Positions 7,618 through 14,884 of a stretch of 64,000 nt of DNA are shown piece after piece (the first letter of the stretch is position 1; each line of letters opens with the position of its first letter). This DNA is from G963674685 sp964591275 (GTDB lineage: Bacteria; Lernaellota; Lernaellaia; JACKCT01). The position numbers were made by a program, and so were the translations under genes. Where the stretch lies: assembly GCA_964591275.1 (NCBI GenBank), contig CAZQAE010000011.1, positions 1 to 64,000 of the forward strand. Direction: 5' to 3'. The notes under the pieces are model-generated. The model saw nothing but the letters and a program-made list of their open reading frames with translations, was not told the origin of the DNA and ran no database searches.

Positions 7618-8537
7618 TAATTGCAGTTGCAGGTCAGCGGTTTTAATCCCACTTCTTTCCAGATCTCTTCCTTCTCTTTGCAGATCGCAATAGGCACCTT
7701 TTTATCGTGCTTCCGGATTTCCTGCTTGATGTGCTTCAGCATGTTCACGCGGATCGGATCGGGGAACCGGAGTTTACCGGCGTCTTTGACTAATCCGGCA
7801 TGGATGTCCTCCAGGCAGGTGTCAGGGAACCTTGGTTTGACGTGCCCCAGGAGACTTTGGTCTGGCCTGTACTCCCCGAGAGTAATCCTGTCCGGAGTAA
7901 AATGTTCAAAGATGGAGGCCACAAGGGCGCTGTAATCCCGCTTCCAGGTCCAGTAATAAAACACAGGGTCTATCCTTACCCGGACTTCATATCCGGCTTC
8001 CTTGGCCTTTTTTGCGGCCAGGATACGAGCCAGAAGACTTGGAGTGCGGTGCTCAAAACGCAGCCAGATTTGATCGGTATTGAGGCTGAAACTCATAATG
8101 GTCCTGCCGCCATGGTTAAGCCCAAGGAGGCTGTCGACGTTGGCAGATTTTGTCAGCAACAGAAGCCGACTGTGTTTCAGTTCCGTCATTTTGGAGATAA
8201 TCCATTCTGCCAAGCCGGTGATTTCCTCCACGGCTAGCGGGTCGGAAAGCTCACCGGCGTTGTAAATCCGTGTTCTGGATAATGTCTTGTCTACTTTTTG
8301 CAGATGGCGAAACATAGAATCGTAATTAACGTAGTGGGTCGAAAAGGGAGTTTGCCTATGGGTAAGCCAAAGGTAACAATATTCGCACCAGAAATTGCAG
8401 CCGCTATAGGGCTTCAGTTCCCAGAATTTGGAACAAATGGCATTTTCTGGAATATGGTCAAATTGCTCTGTCCATTGCCCTGGTGCGTTCCGGAGGACAA
8501 GAATTCCCCTCTCCGTCTGGCATCTTCGCTCCCCCAT
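7617..8537 (-). CDS. SPL-like radical SAM protein
   Basis: A 306-residue protein of the spore photoproduct lyase-like radical SAM group. The cluster motif C-x3-C-x2-C is present as CNFWCEYCYL with Cys47, Cys51 and Cys54. Downstream features fit a partial TIM barrel: IYNAGELSDPLAVEE, LLLLTKSANVDSLL, MSFSLNTDQIWLRFEHRTPS and VRVRIDPVFYYW. Such enzymes make a 5'-deoxyadenosyl radical; true SplB repairs UV dimers, but this branch has no known substrate here. The start is ATG at 8535-8537, which overlaps the HTH gene's stop as TGATG, so the pair is translationally coupled. A Cys-Asn-Cys-Asn C-terminus ends inside the left inverted repeat. Confidence 0.82.
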   Translation of the reverse strand: MGERRCQTERGILVLRNAPGQWTEQFDHIPENAICSKFWELKPYSGCNFWCEYCYLWLTHRQTPFSTHYVNYDSMFRHLQKVDKTLSRTRIYNAGELSDPLAVEEITGLAEWIISKMTELKHSRLLLLTKSANVDSLLGLNHGGRTIMSFSLNTDQIWLRFEHRTPSLLARILAAKKAKEAGYEVRVRIDPVFYYWTWKRDYSALVASIFEHFTPDRITLGEYRPDQSLLGHVKPRFPDTCLEDIHAGLVKDAGKLRFPDPIRVNMLKHIKQEIRKHDKKVPIAICKEKEEIWKEVGLKPLTCNCN

Positions 8538-8863
8538 CAGCGTTGAATACCTTGGCAGGCCCTTTTGGGAGCTAAACGCGTGACCGGGATACCGGGATTC
8601 CGGTCCAGTATCCGTTGCACCCACTTTCCATTGGCATCTTCGTGAACGTAGAATCGCGTCACAAGGGGACCTGTGGGTCGGAGCATCCTGGTTGGATACT
8701 TTTTGTGTATTTCCAGCCAGTCCAGAACATCCTGCCGGGCAAATACGTAATTGCCCCCAGGCAGCTTGGTATAGGGCGGCGCCTTGCCATCTTTGACATA
8801 TCTTTCCAATGTCCTGCGGTTGACGCCGATCAGTTCCGCAGTTTGGTTCATATTAAGCTTCAT
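8537..8863 (-). CDS. MerR/excisionase-like helix-turn-helix protein
   Basis: A 108-residue protein. Residues 4 to about 52 form a winged HTH of the excisionase type (MNQTAELIGVNRRTLERYVKDG, then LPGGNYVFARQDVLDWLE). The C-terminal half is basic and includes VTRFYVHEDANGKWVQRIL, which I do not recognise. No ribosome binding site is visible because the start codon directly abuts the right inverted repeat; a second Met at residue 5 is an alternative. By analogy with excisionases and MerR-type N-terminal domains of IS607-like recombinases, it may bind the TGTCGTA repeats. That is inference. Confidence 0.8.
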   Translation of the reverse strand: MKLNMNQTAELIGVNRRTLERYVKDGKAPPYTKLPGGNYVFARQDVLDWLEIHKKYPTRMLRPTGPLVTRFYVHEDANGKWVQRILDRNPGIPVTRLAPKRACQGIQR

Positions 8864-8883
8864 GGCTACGACAGACTACGACA
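8864..8883 (-). repeat. Right terminal inverted repeat of the HTH/SPL-like cassette
   Basis: On the minus strand it reads TGTCGTAGTCTGTCGTAGCC, 18 of 20 identical to the left repeat. The heptamer TGTCGTA (TACGACA on the plus strand) lies at 8867-8873 and 8877-8883. It sits immediately upstream of the HTH start codon, so it could also be an autoregulatory operator. Confidence 0.75.
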
Positions 8884-8899
8884 TTTTCGGGGCATTGCA

Positions 8900-9301
8900 T
8901 TATTCATCGTCATCATCGAGATCGAAGCTTGCAGCGAAATTATCCCGCTCCCAGTTCTGGCAATAATTTCCAATTTCGATAAGTCCGTCTTCAAACACTC
9001 CATCTTCGTAGAAGTGTACTTCTGCATCGCCTAAATCTTCCCAAGGAACCATGTCGCTATTCCGGTTCATGTAGAGGGTTTCCTCCCCTGAGTCGTCTAT
9101 CATTGGATTTCCTCCTTGGTCGCCAAAAGGCGACTGTTCCGGCCCACCTGCGAACGATGGCGCCGGGTTAAAAAATGAGTTTTCCAGTGGATCGTTGCTC
9201 AGGGGAGTATAACCAAAGAACGCACAAATCCACTTACCCGTTATTGATTTGCACAGGAACGGGTACGACCTGCGCTCCTTTGGAATTTTCAAAGTAACCA
9301 C
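8900..9301 (-). CDS. Hypothetical protein with acidic C-terminus
   Basis: A frame of up to 133 residues ending in a strongly acidic SFDLDDDDE tail. The middle (FFGYTPLSNDPLENSFFNPAPSF) and the segment SDMVPWEDLGDAEVHFYEDGVFEDG look protein-like, but no family is recognised. The GTG start at 9301 has no clear ribosome binding site and another start is possible. The frame just upstream (minus strand, about 9234-9416) also reads partly protein-like, so a frameshift cannot be excluded. It lies between the HTH/SPL-like cassette and the polymerase/integrase remnant and may be debris. Confidence 0.4.
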   Translation of the reverse strand: MVTLKIPKERRSYPFLCKSITGKWICAFFGYTPLSNDPLENSFFNPAPSFAGGPEQSPFGDQGGNPMIDDSGEETLYMNRNSDMVPWEDLGDAEVHFYEDGVFEDGLIEIGNYCQNWERDNFAASFDLDDDDE

Positions 9302-9396
9302 CAGTCGGTGGATCGCAAGGGGGGATCAGAAAAAAAGCAGAAAAGAAAATTTCACTTGCGGCGCTGGGGAAAGGCGCGCCTATGAGTAAAAAGCCC

Positions 9397-10070
9397 TTAA
9401 GGGGATTTACGCTCATGCCGTTTAGCTTCCGACAATGTCGGCATTACATCTATCCATCGCGTGCTATTCCATTTGGGTGGTCGAAATAGAGGTATTCTCC
9501 TCCCCTTTTCATCTTTGCCGCCGGATCGGGTATCGAGTTGGCGGTCGATGCGAATACGGTTGGTTATGGCGTCGTAGTCTGACCACTTCCACCTACTGGA
9601 TTCCATTGCGCGAGCGCCAGTTAAAGCGATTGCCTTGATTTGTTTGCCGTATCCAATCCCTAAATCGTCCTTAAGAGTCCACGGAGTCTTGGAATAGATG
9701 ATTGCGAGCAAAGCTGCTTTGAACATTGCGCGGTTCGCCTCTTCCACGTTCCTCGGTAGAACACCGAGAACCTTTGACGCTATTGTCGTGTAAAAGTCAT
9801 TCGGTCCGTCGAGAACTTCCTGCAAGGCCCGATCTTCCGACCTTCCCGCTAACACGCAAAAGTCCATCGCTCGGTAATCCGCGTAAACGTGAACATGCCC
9901 CTTTTCGGGAATTACAAATTTCCGCAACCAACCCGGATAGCTGAAGAGGTCATAATCATGCGCAGTCAACCGCCAAAATTCCAACCCATAGATATCCTTC
10001 CGACAAAACGGCGAGCCGCTTTCCGCGCACATGATTTCCTCGGCTTTGGTTTTTTGTATGCACTCGGTGG
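9397..10070 (-). pseudogene. Family A DNA polymerase fragment fused to a tyrosine integrase fragment
   Basis: The frame open from before 10070 to a stop at 9397 carries two unrelated pieces. The first (about 10070-9640) matches the palm/fingers of family A polymerases: motif A as YADYRAMDFCVLAGRSEDRAL, a helix GPNDFYTTIASKVLGV, and a motif B-like RAMFKAALLAIIYS (R-x3-K...Y). Motif C and the 3'-5' region are absent. The last 76 residues match the start of a tyrosine recombinase catalytic domain: LTGARAMESSRWKWSDYD, with the conserved Arg of TGAR, then a strand pair. The HxxR box and tyrosine are missing. The junction near 9630 is in frame. This is deletion-joined phage or plasmid debris. Confidence 0.72.
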
Positions 10071-11330
10071 TCAGGGGACAAAATTCAGGAGGGCATCCCC
10101 CAATTGGATGGCCGCACGCATCGCGGTGACAAGCGGTTCGGTCGGCGGCACGGTCGGTTCGGCAAGCAGGGCATCGGCCCAGGCGTCGAACTGATTGTCT
10201 TGCACCATTCCGGCAAGGTGAAAGACGGAAATGCGACGAATGCCGGCCGCCTTCGTCGCTGCGACGTCCGCAGCAAGCAGATCGACAGAGGCATAACCGG
10301 GGCCGTGCGAGGTATCGCCGACAATTCCCAGAGCGATTTCGGCGGCCGAGCCGAACTGGGCATAGGCTTGCCGAGAATATGCGTAAGGGAAATCCGGCCC
10401 CAGGGGGAAGCCCAGGTCTTGGGTGTAAGCCGTCGTGTAAGGCGTAAACGAGTAAATATCCCATGAGATGCCGGAGAAGAGCACGTTGGCGACATCCTGA
10501 AGATCCGGATCTCCATCCCCCAGGTCATCGATAATGAAGGGATACGTGGTTACCTGGGCCAAATATCCGCGGTCGTGCAACTCGCCGACGAAACCCTCCA
10601 TAATCGCCTGGTTCAGCGCAAGCTGCCCTCGGTCGCGGTTGTCCATTAGAATGCCCAAGATCGCCTGCCAATCACCCTGCTCAAAATACTGACGAATTAA
10701 ATTGATCTTCTGCACCCCGAGTTCGCTGTTGATCACGACGGCGTCGACGACATTTGCCACGGACTCGGCGAAATCCAGCGTCTCACGCGCGTTTTGCAGA
10801 AATAGGTCAAGGTTGTCTTCGTTTGCCCACGAGCCATCCGCGCCGCTCAGCAGAGGCCAAAGCCTAACCGTAACATCCAACTCCGCCGCCATCAGAAGCA
10901 ACTGCTCCATTTCATCCGAGCCGATGTCCGCCGGAAAGGTGTTGAGGTACAGCACAAACCCCCGTTCCGCAAAGGCGGGCAATACCTCCATTATATCCTC
11001 GGCGCTCATGCCGATCGTCTTGATCGAGTACTCGTAGTCCATCGTATCGTCGTCATCGGCGTCGTCGTCAATGTCGTCATCGGTGTCATCATCAACATCG
11101 TCATTAATGTCGTCGTCAACGTCATCATCTGTGTCATCGTTAACATCGTCGTTAACGTCGTCATCAACATCGTCATTCGCATCATCGTCGGCGTCATCAT
11201 CAACGTCGTCGTCGGCAGTCGCTTCAGCGGAATCATCACCGTCGTCTCCGCCTCCATCTCCGCCGCACGAAATCGAAAAAGAAAGAAGACAAGCCAAAAG
11301 TAAAGTCGAGAATAGTATCGAAGTTCGCAT
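10071..11330 (-). CDS. Lipoprotein with DDDx repeat linker and predicted TIM-barrel-like domain
   Basis: A 419-residue exported protein. A signal peptide ends near Cys22 (SISCGGDGG; the lipobox is non-canonical). Residues 40-95 are fourteen tetrapeptide repeats of the form (D/N)DDx. From residue 98 a globular domain follows with alternating strands and helices (IKTIGMSAEDIMEVLPAFAERG, FVLYLNTF, VTVRLWPLL, VDAVVINSELG), suggesting a TIM barrel. Its catalytic function is not recognised. The Asp-rich linker probably binds Ca2+ and spaces the domain from the membrane. The gene is intact although both neighbours are broken, so it may be newer to the site or under selection. Confidence 0.72.
   Translation of the reverse strand: MRTSILFSTLLLACLLSFSISCGGDGGGDDGDDSAEATADDDVDDDADDDANDDVDDDVNDDVNDDTDDDVDDDINDDVDDDTDDDIDDDADDDDTMDYEYSIKTIGMSAEDIMEVLPAFAERGFVLYLNTFPADIGSDEMEQLLLMAAELDVTVRLWPLLSGADGSWANEDNLDLFLQNARETLDFAESVANVVDAVVINSELGVQKINLIRQYFEQGDWQAILGILMDNRDRGQLALNQAIMEGFVGELHDRGYLAQVTTYPFIIDDLGDGDPDLQDVANVLFSGISWDIYSFTPYTTAYTQDLGFPLGPDFPYAYSRQAYAQFGSAAEIALGIVGDTSHGPGYASVDLLAADVAATKAAGIRRISVFHLAGMVQDNQFDAWADALLAEPTVPPTEPLVTAMRAAIQLGDALLNFVP
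11046..11213 (-). repeat. 12-bp tandem repeat encoding DDDx units
   Basis: Fourteen consecutive 12-base units encode (D/N)DDx, with V, A, T, I or D in the variable place. Synonymous GAT/GAC differences mark the units as diverged. It is an in-frame minisatellite, so unit number can change without a frameshift. Confidence 0.9.
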
Positions 11331-11408
11331 TTTAATTCTCCGAGTAAATCTACAAGAATGCTAAGGCTAGAAATCACAAATAACAAGGCGCTTGAGGTAA
11401 CGGATTCA

Positions 11409-12353
11409 TCAATATTCGGCGTTGATCCTATGAAATTTCTCGCCGAGCGAGATCAGCTCTTCCCGATGCTCAAGGACCTCCAGCCAGTCGGCAGGGATTC
11501 AATCAGGATCGTACACCGCGCCAAGCATGGCGCCGCATATAGTCCCTGTGTTGTTCCAATCCCCCGAGTGGTTGACCGAGGCGATCAGAGCTTCTAAAGG
11601 ATCGTTGCGGTGTCGCAAAAAGCAACACAGGGAAATGACCAGCGCCGTATCTCCGCGCCAGCCGCCTTCCGTGGATTTAATGTAGTCCAAATCGGCGTCG
11701 GTGCTTTCAACGGCGTTCAGAGCTTCCTGTAGCGTTGCAAGAGTGTCTTCATAATTGTCATAGTTACGCAACAGTCGGATCGATACCGTCACAGCATCAT
11801 CGATGCTTTTACCGGCGAGTAACTCCGCGATAATCACAGCGAACATTCCTGCTGGTAGCGTGGCGCGTGGATGGCCGTGCGTCAGCGATGCGCTAAGGTG
11901 ACCAATACGAAAAGCTTCCCCGAAATCTCCGGCGAAAGCCATGCCTACCGGATGGGCGCGCATCACACCGCCGCATCCCCAACTGTTATTTTTCGCGCTC
12001 AGTGTGGGATTGCGCTTTTGTTCCTGTAAAGCGGACAAGCAGGTATTGCCGGGAGCGCGGCAATTGGCCGGATTGCTTTAGGTCTCCAGCCAATCCAGAT
12101 ATGCGTCGCGCAGGCTGTCGGCAAGGTCCAACTTTGCGGGAAGAGCTTTGATCAAAGCCCGCGCGGTGGCTATGACCATCTGCGTATCATCGGTGACGGC
12201 GCCAAGGAAGCCGAAGGCGGGAACAAGCCCCCTAAGCCCTTTCTCCCCGTATCTGGACTGGATTCGGCCGATGGACATGAACTCGATCGGGGCACCCAGA
12301 GCATCCCCCAAGGCGGCAGCAATTAGGCAAGCTTGGAACTGTTTCAGCGGCAT
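11409..12353 (-). pseudogene. ADP-ribosylglycohydrolase, copy 2, with two in-frame stops
   Basis: One continuous frame of 314 codons covers a nearly full-length ADP-ribosylglycohydrolase. It is broken by TAA at 12078-12080 and TGA at 11499-11501 with no frameshift. The N-terminal part has GDALGAPIEF and TDDTQM; the middle has NNSWGCGGVMRAHPVG and LTHGHPRATLPAG; after the second stop comes IPADWLEVLEHREELISLGEKF, the normal family C-terminus. Copy 1 has CAA where this copy has TAA, so a single C-to-T change explains the first stop. The second metal site reads NHSGDWNNTG, where the family normally has GD-x-DS-x-G, so an aspartate ligand is also lost. Recent decay is the simplest reading. Confidence 0.88.
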
Positions 12354-12475
12354 TGGTTCTCCAGAACAATTTCGCTGCAGACCCCCGGAAGGCTATCCAA
12401 AGTAATAGCAACCTGTAATGCCTTAGCTGGAAGTGGACTGACGGGCCGTTTGCTTAGACAGTAGCTTAACGGAGA

Positions 12476-13107
12476 TCAGTCATGCGTATTAAGCGAGGGA
12501 ATCAGATTGTGGAGTTTGACTTTGGCCTTTTTCTTGGCTTTTGACGCCATGGCTGCGGCGGCTCTCCATTTGTCTATTGCGCCGACCGCCGCCGCATTAA
12601 GTTCTTCATTTTCATAGCCAGCTTGAGTTGCGGCGCTTTGCGCCCGTTTCGCTAAGGCCAGGGACGCGGTCGCCTCTTGATTGGCTGCCTTGGATTTCGT
12701 TTCAGGCTTTTCCTTTTTTTCTCACTCGCCGATTTACTCAAATAAAAGGCTTCCAGGGGATTGGCGGTCCGCTTTTTCGGTTTGCTGGTAAAATCCGAAA
12801 TGGCTTTCCCGATATTAGAAGAAGATGCTTTAAGCTTTTTCTTGGCGTCCACGGCCTCGTATCAGGCCACGGTTTTAAAGGGCGCTTTTTTTGCTTCGGC
12901 CTGCAGAATCACATTGGCCTTTGCAATCTTTGCCTCAACAGCTTCATCGCCCTTGGGCCAAAAGATGATCATACCCATACCCAGTATCGCCAAACCCACC
13001 CAAATCGCCCAATAATCTTCCATCTTCCACAGGTCGGAAAATTTGCTGGTCCCTACGTCGGCGACGACTTGATCATCCTTTTTCGATATTTAGTCCTGGT
13101 CTGCCAT
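12476..13107 (-). pseudogene. Broken N-terminal region of a YeiH-like (putative sulfate exporter) protein
   Basis: Reading from ATG at 13107 (GGAGGGG ribosome binding site just upstream), the sequence gives a membrane helix (MEDYWAIWVGLAILGMGMII), then FWPKGDEAVEAKIAKAN, KAPFKTVA, KASSSNIGKAISDFTSKP, NPLEAFYLSKSA, and an Ala/Lys-rich helix to KVKLHNLIPSL. I recall this layout as the N-terminal extension of deltaproteobacterial YeiH-family putative sulfate exporters. It is disrupted by TAA at codon 6, by TGA in place of Trp in VA*YEAV, and by a frameshift at an A-run near 12720. It ends before any permease helices. Confidence 0.75.
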
Positions 13108-13291
13108 AGCCACCCCTCCGTTATGCAAATTTTCACGTTCTCAATAATACGAAAACGGGGTGTTTTTTTAAGACCCGCCCTCGTATCGAAGATTTCGTGG
13201 ATTTTTGGTGAATATGCCTCAATGGCGTCCATCCATTTTCCGCAAGGCCCAGGAAACACGGGCCGAAGAAAAATGTTGATGCTTATCGCCG

Positions 13292-14482
13292 TCAGGTTTG
13301 CCTGGCATCAATTTTCGTATATTTTTCACGCAATCTTTGCCGCACAGGGCCAAAAACAAAAGCAAAGGAGAAAGCCGAAACAAAAGCGAGCAATCGGCCA
13401 ATGAAAAAACCGGCAGGTCCCGCAGCGGAGATCACCAAGCTTAGCGCAAAGAAAATCCCGAGCATCCAGAATGCCTTTTTTACAAAGCCGTCCTGTTGCG
13501 ACACGCGATCCCGCCATCTTACAAAACGAGGCATCAGCAGCGCGGTCCCGACAATAATCGCGACGCCGCGAATGTACATGTGCAGGGGTGTAATTTCCTT
13601 CCCAAAAGGAAACGGGAAGCTTAAAACGATCAGAAAATAATGCAGAATCAGGAACATGAAGGATTCCACGCCGGCAAATTCGAGGGCGCGAAGAATCTTC
13701 GATTTGCCGCCGCCTTTATATACGTGGCGCATGAGCAAAAACAGTAATCCCGCCACGCCGCCGGTCTGCATGACGTAACTCGGCACGCCGCGAAATACGA
13801 GTTGGTAAATATCGCCGAAATAGGCCTGCGGCAAAAAGACGGAGGCGATGACCATTCCGCCCAGCAGCGCCGCCATCGCCCATTCCCATTTCCCTTGCGT
13901 GCGGTGAATGGCGGCGCCAATCAGAAAGAAAACAACCCAGGGGAATATAGAAAAATGTGCAAAAAGTTGGCGCTGCAAAAAGGGCATGGCTTTGAGGGTC
14001 TCGCCCGTCGGATCGATCTTCATGCGCACGGGCAGATAGATCGCATACATTGCGACGGCGACAACCAGGTACACAATGGCGTTAGAGCGAAATCGCGTGA
14101 TAAGAAAAACGAAGGCGGTGCAAACCGCCACGCCCTGAAAAATATCCGGCGCGCCGTGAAAAATAAACAGTGAGGCAATGGAAAGATTGTAGGTGTAGCC
14201 TAAAACAAAGAGGACCACCGCCTGCGCCAGGTAAAACTTCGTGACGGCGAAGCCTTCCTTTTTCCGGCTGCGGTCCCAGAAAATGCATACGTTCATGCCC
14301 GATGCGATAAAAAACATCGGGCCGGAAAAATCCATGACGTACAGGATGATTTTGTGAACAAAAGCCAGTTCGTCGAGGCCAACCGAACGCGCGCGCAAGG
14401 CGTGCCCGAAAAGCATCAGGTAGCAGGCGAGGCCCTTGAGAAAATCAATTTCGTAAAGCCGTTTGCCGGTGGGTTGCGTCAT
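13292..14482 (-). CDS. Multi-pass membrane acyltransferase-like protein (HGSNAT/DUF1624 type), copy A
   Basis: A 396-residue protein with about ten hydrophobic segments. The first helix carries YEIDFLKGLACYLMLFGHALR, resembling the D-x-LKG...H opening of heparan-alpha-glucosaminide N-acetyltransferase-like and DUF1624 membrane proteins, which move acyl groups across membranes onto sugars. FSGPMFFIASGMNV and GAPDIFQGVAV follow in helices 2-4. It is about the same length as, and clearly related to, the protein at 14885-16060, and they share a basic C-terminal end after a last helix. The substrate is unknown. It is the last gene before the degraded region. Confidence 0.7.
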   Translation of the reverse strand: MTQPTGKRLYEIDFLKGLACYLMLFGHALRARSVGLDELAFVHKIILYVMDFSGPMFFIASGMNVCIFWDRSRKKEGFAVTKFYLAQAVVLFVLGYTYNLSIASLFIFHGAPDIFQGVAVCTAFVFLITRFRSNAIVYLVVAVAMYAIYLPVRMKIDPTGETLKAMPFLQRQLFAHFSIFPWVVFFLIGAAIHRTQGKWEWAMAALLGGMVIASVFLPQAYFGDIYQLVFRGVPSYVMQTGGVAGLLFLLMRHVYKGGGKSKILRALEFAGVESFMFLILHYFLIVLSFPFPFGKEITPLHMYIRGVAIIVGTALLMPRFVRWRDRVSQQDGFVKKAFWMLGIFFALSLVISAAGPAGFFIGRLLAFVSAFSFAFVFGPVRQRLREKYTKIDARQT

Positions 14483-14585
14483 GGTGATATTTTACTGTGT
14501 TGCCATCGCAAAAGTGAAAAACAAACGAGCCGCCCTTAGGAAAGGTTGCGCCGCTCCCAGATACCACTCGCGCCCCGATCGTTTA

Positions 14586-14780
14586 TCATTCTTCCGGCTC
14601 TTCTTTCAAGTCATTCAGGTAAGTCAAAAAGCGTTCCATCACCTGTTTCGGATTCACTTCCCGGTCATCGTCATTGGAAATCGACGGCTCCAGAAAAGCC
14701 TTTTTGTCAGCAACAAGATTCGCTGCCGTCAGAATCGCCGCCGCGACCGTGAGATTGTCATCGCTACACTTGATCGACAT
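14586..14780 (-). CDS. Small acidic protein of unknown function
   Basis: A 64-residue protein, MSIKCSDDNLTVAAAILTAAN..., ending in DLKEEPEE. The start at 14780 is supported by GGAGG five to nine bases upstream; an upstream in-frame Met at 14795 would lie beyond that site. It looks soluble and helical: an N-terminal helix rich in Ala/Leu, an acidic NDDDRE turn, and a C-terminal helix FLTYLNDLKEE. No family recognised. It lies between the two paralogous acyltransferases in the same direction. Confidence 0.6.
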   Translation of the reverse strand: MSIKCSDDNLTVAAAILTAANLVADKKAFLEPSISNDDDREVNPKQVMERFLTYLNDLKEEPEE

Positions 14781-14884
14781 TTTTTCCTCCTTCAATTATC
14801 GGCAAGCGAAATATCATAAAACGCAAATATTTGCATGATCAAAATTCTTTAATAAAGCGATCAAAAGAAGCTCTTTGGCGAAAA

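Larger units (their letters stand above)
7598..8883. mobile_element. Candidate 1.29-kb IR-bounded cassette with HTH and SPL-like radical SAM genes
   Basis: Two coupled minus-strand genes are bounded by 20-bp inverted repeats identical at 18 of 20 positions. The repeats touch the coding region: the right one starts one base beyond the HTH start codon, and the left one shares its last base with the radical SAM stop codon. Each repeat has two TGTCGTA heptamers with a 10-bp period. No target-site duplication is visible, and there is no recognised transposase. Mobility is inferred from the repeat geometry, the compactness and the surrounding mobile-DNA debris. The alternative is that the repeats are only binding sites for the HTH protein. 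Confidence 0.5.

Noticed and set aside
9428..9440. CCGACAATGTCGG palindrome
   Set aside because: Short, inside the integrase remnant, and consistent with chance.
10071..10464. Extension of the polymerase/integrase frame upstream to 10464
   Set aside because: It lies in another frame of the intact lipoprotein gene and is Arg/Cys/Pro-rich, typical of an out-of-frame shadow.
11071..11364. Plus-strand Ser-rich frame (SSSVSSSTSS pattern)
   Set aside because: It is the antisense of the DDDx repeat and has no ribosome binding site.
11409..13107. Stop-codon recoding or selenocysteine use
   Set aside because: Both TAA and TGA plus a frameshift occur in neighbouring broken genes, and TAA and TGA end intact genes elsewhere; decay explains it better.
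13246..13264. GGCCC/GGGCC hairpin after the acyltransferase gene as terminator
   Set aside because: Only five pairs and no T-tract on either strand.
12628..13404. 258-codon plus-strand frame
   Set aside because: It is antisense to the YeiH-like pseudogene and to the acyltransferase end, with unnatural composition.
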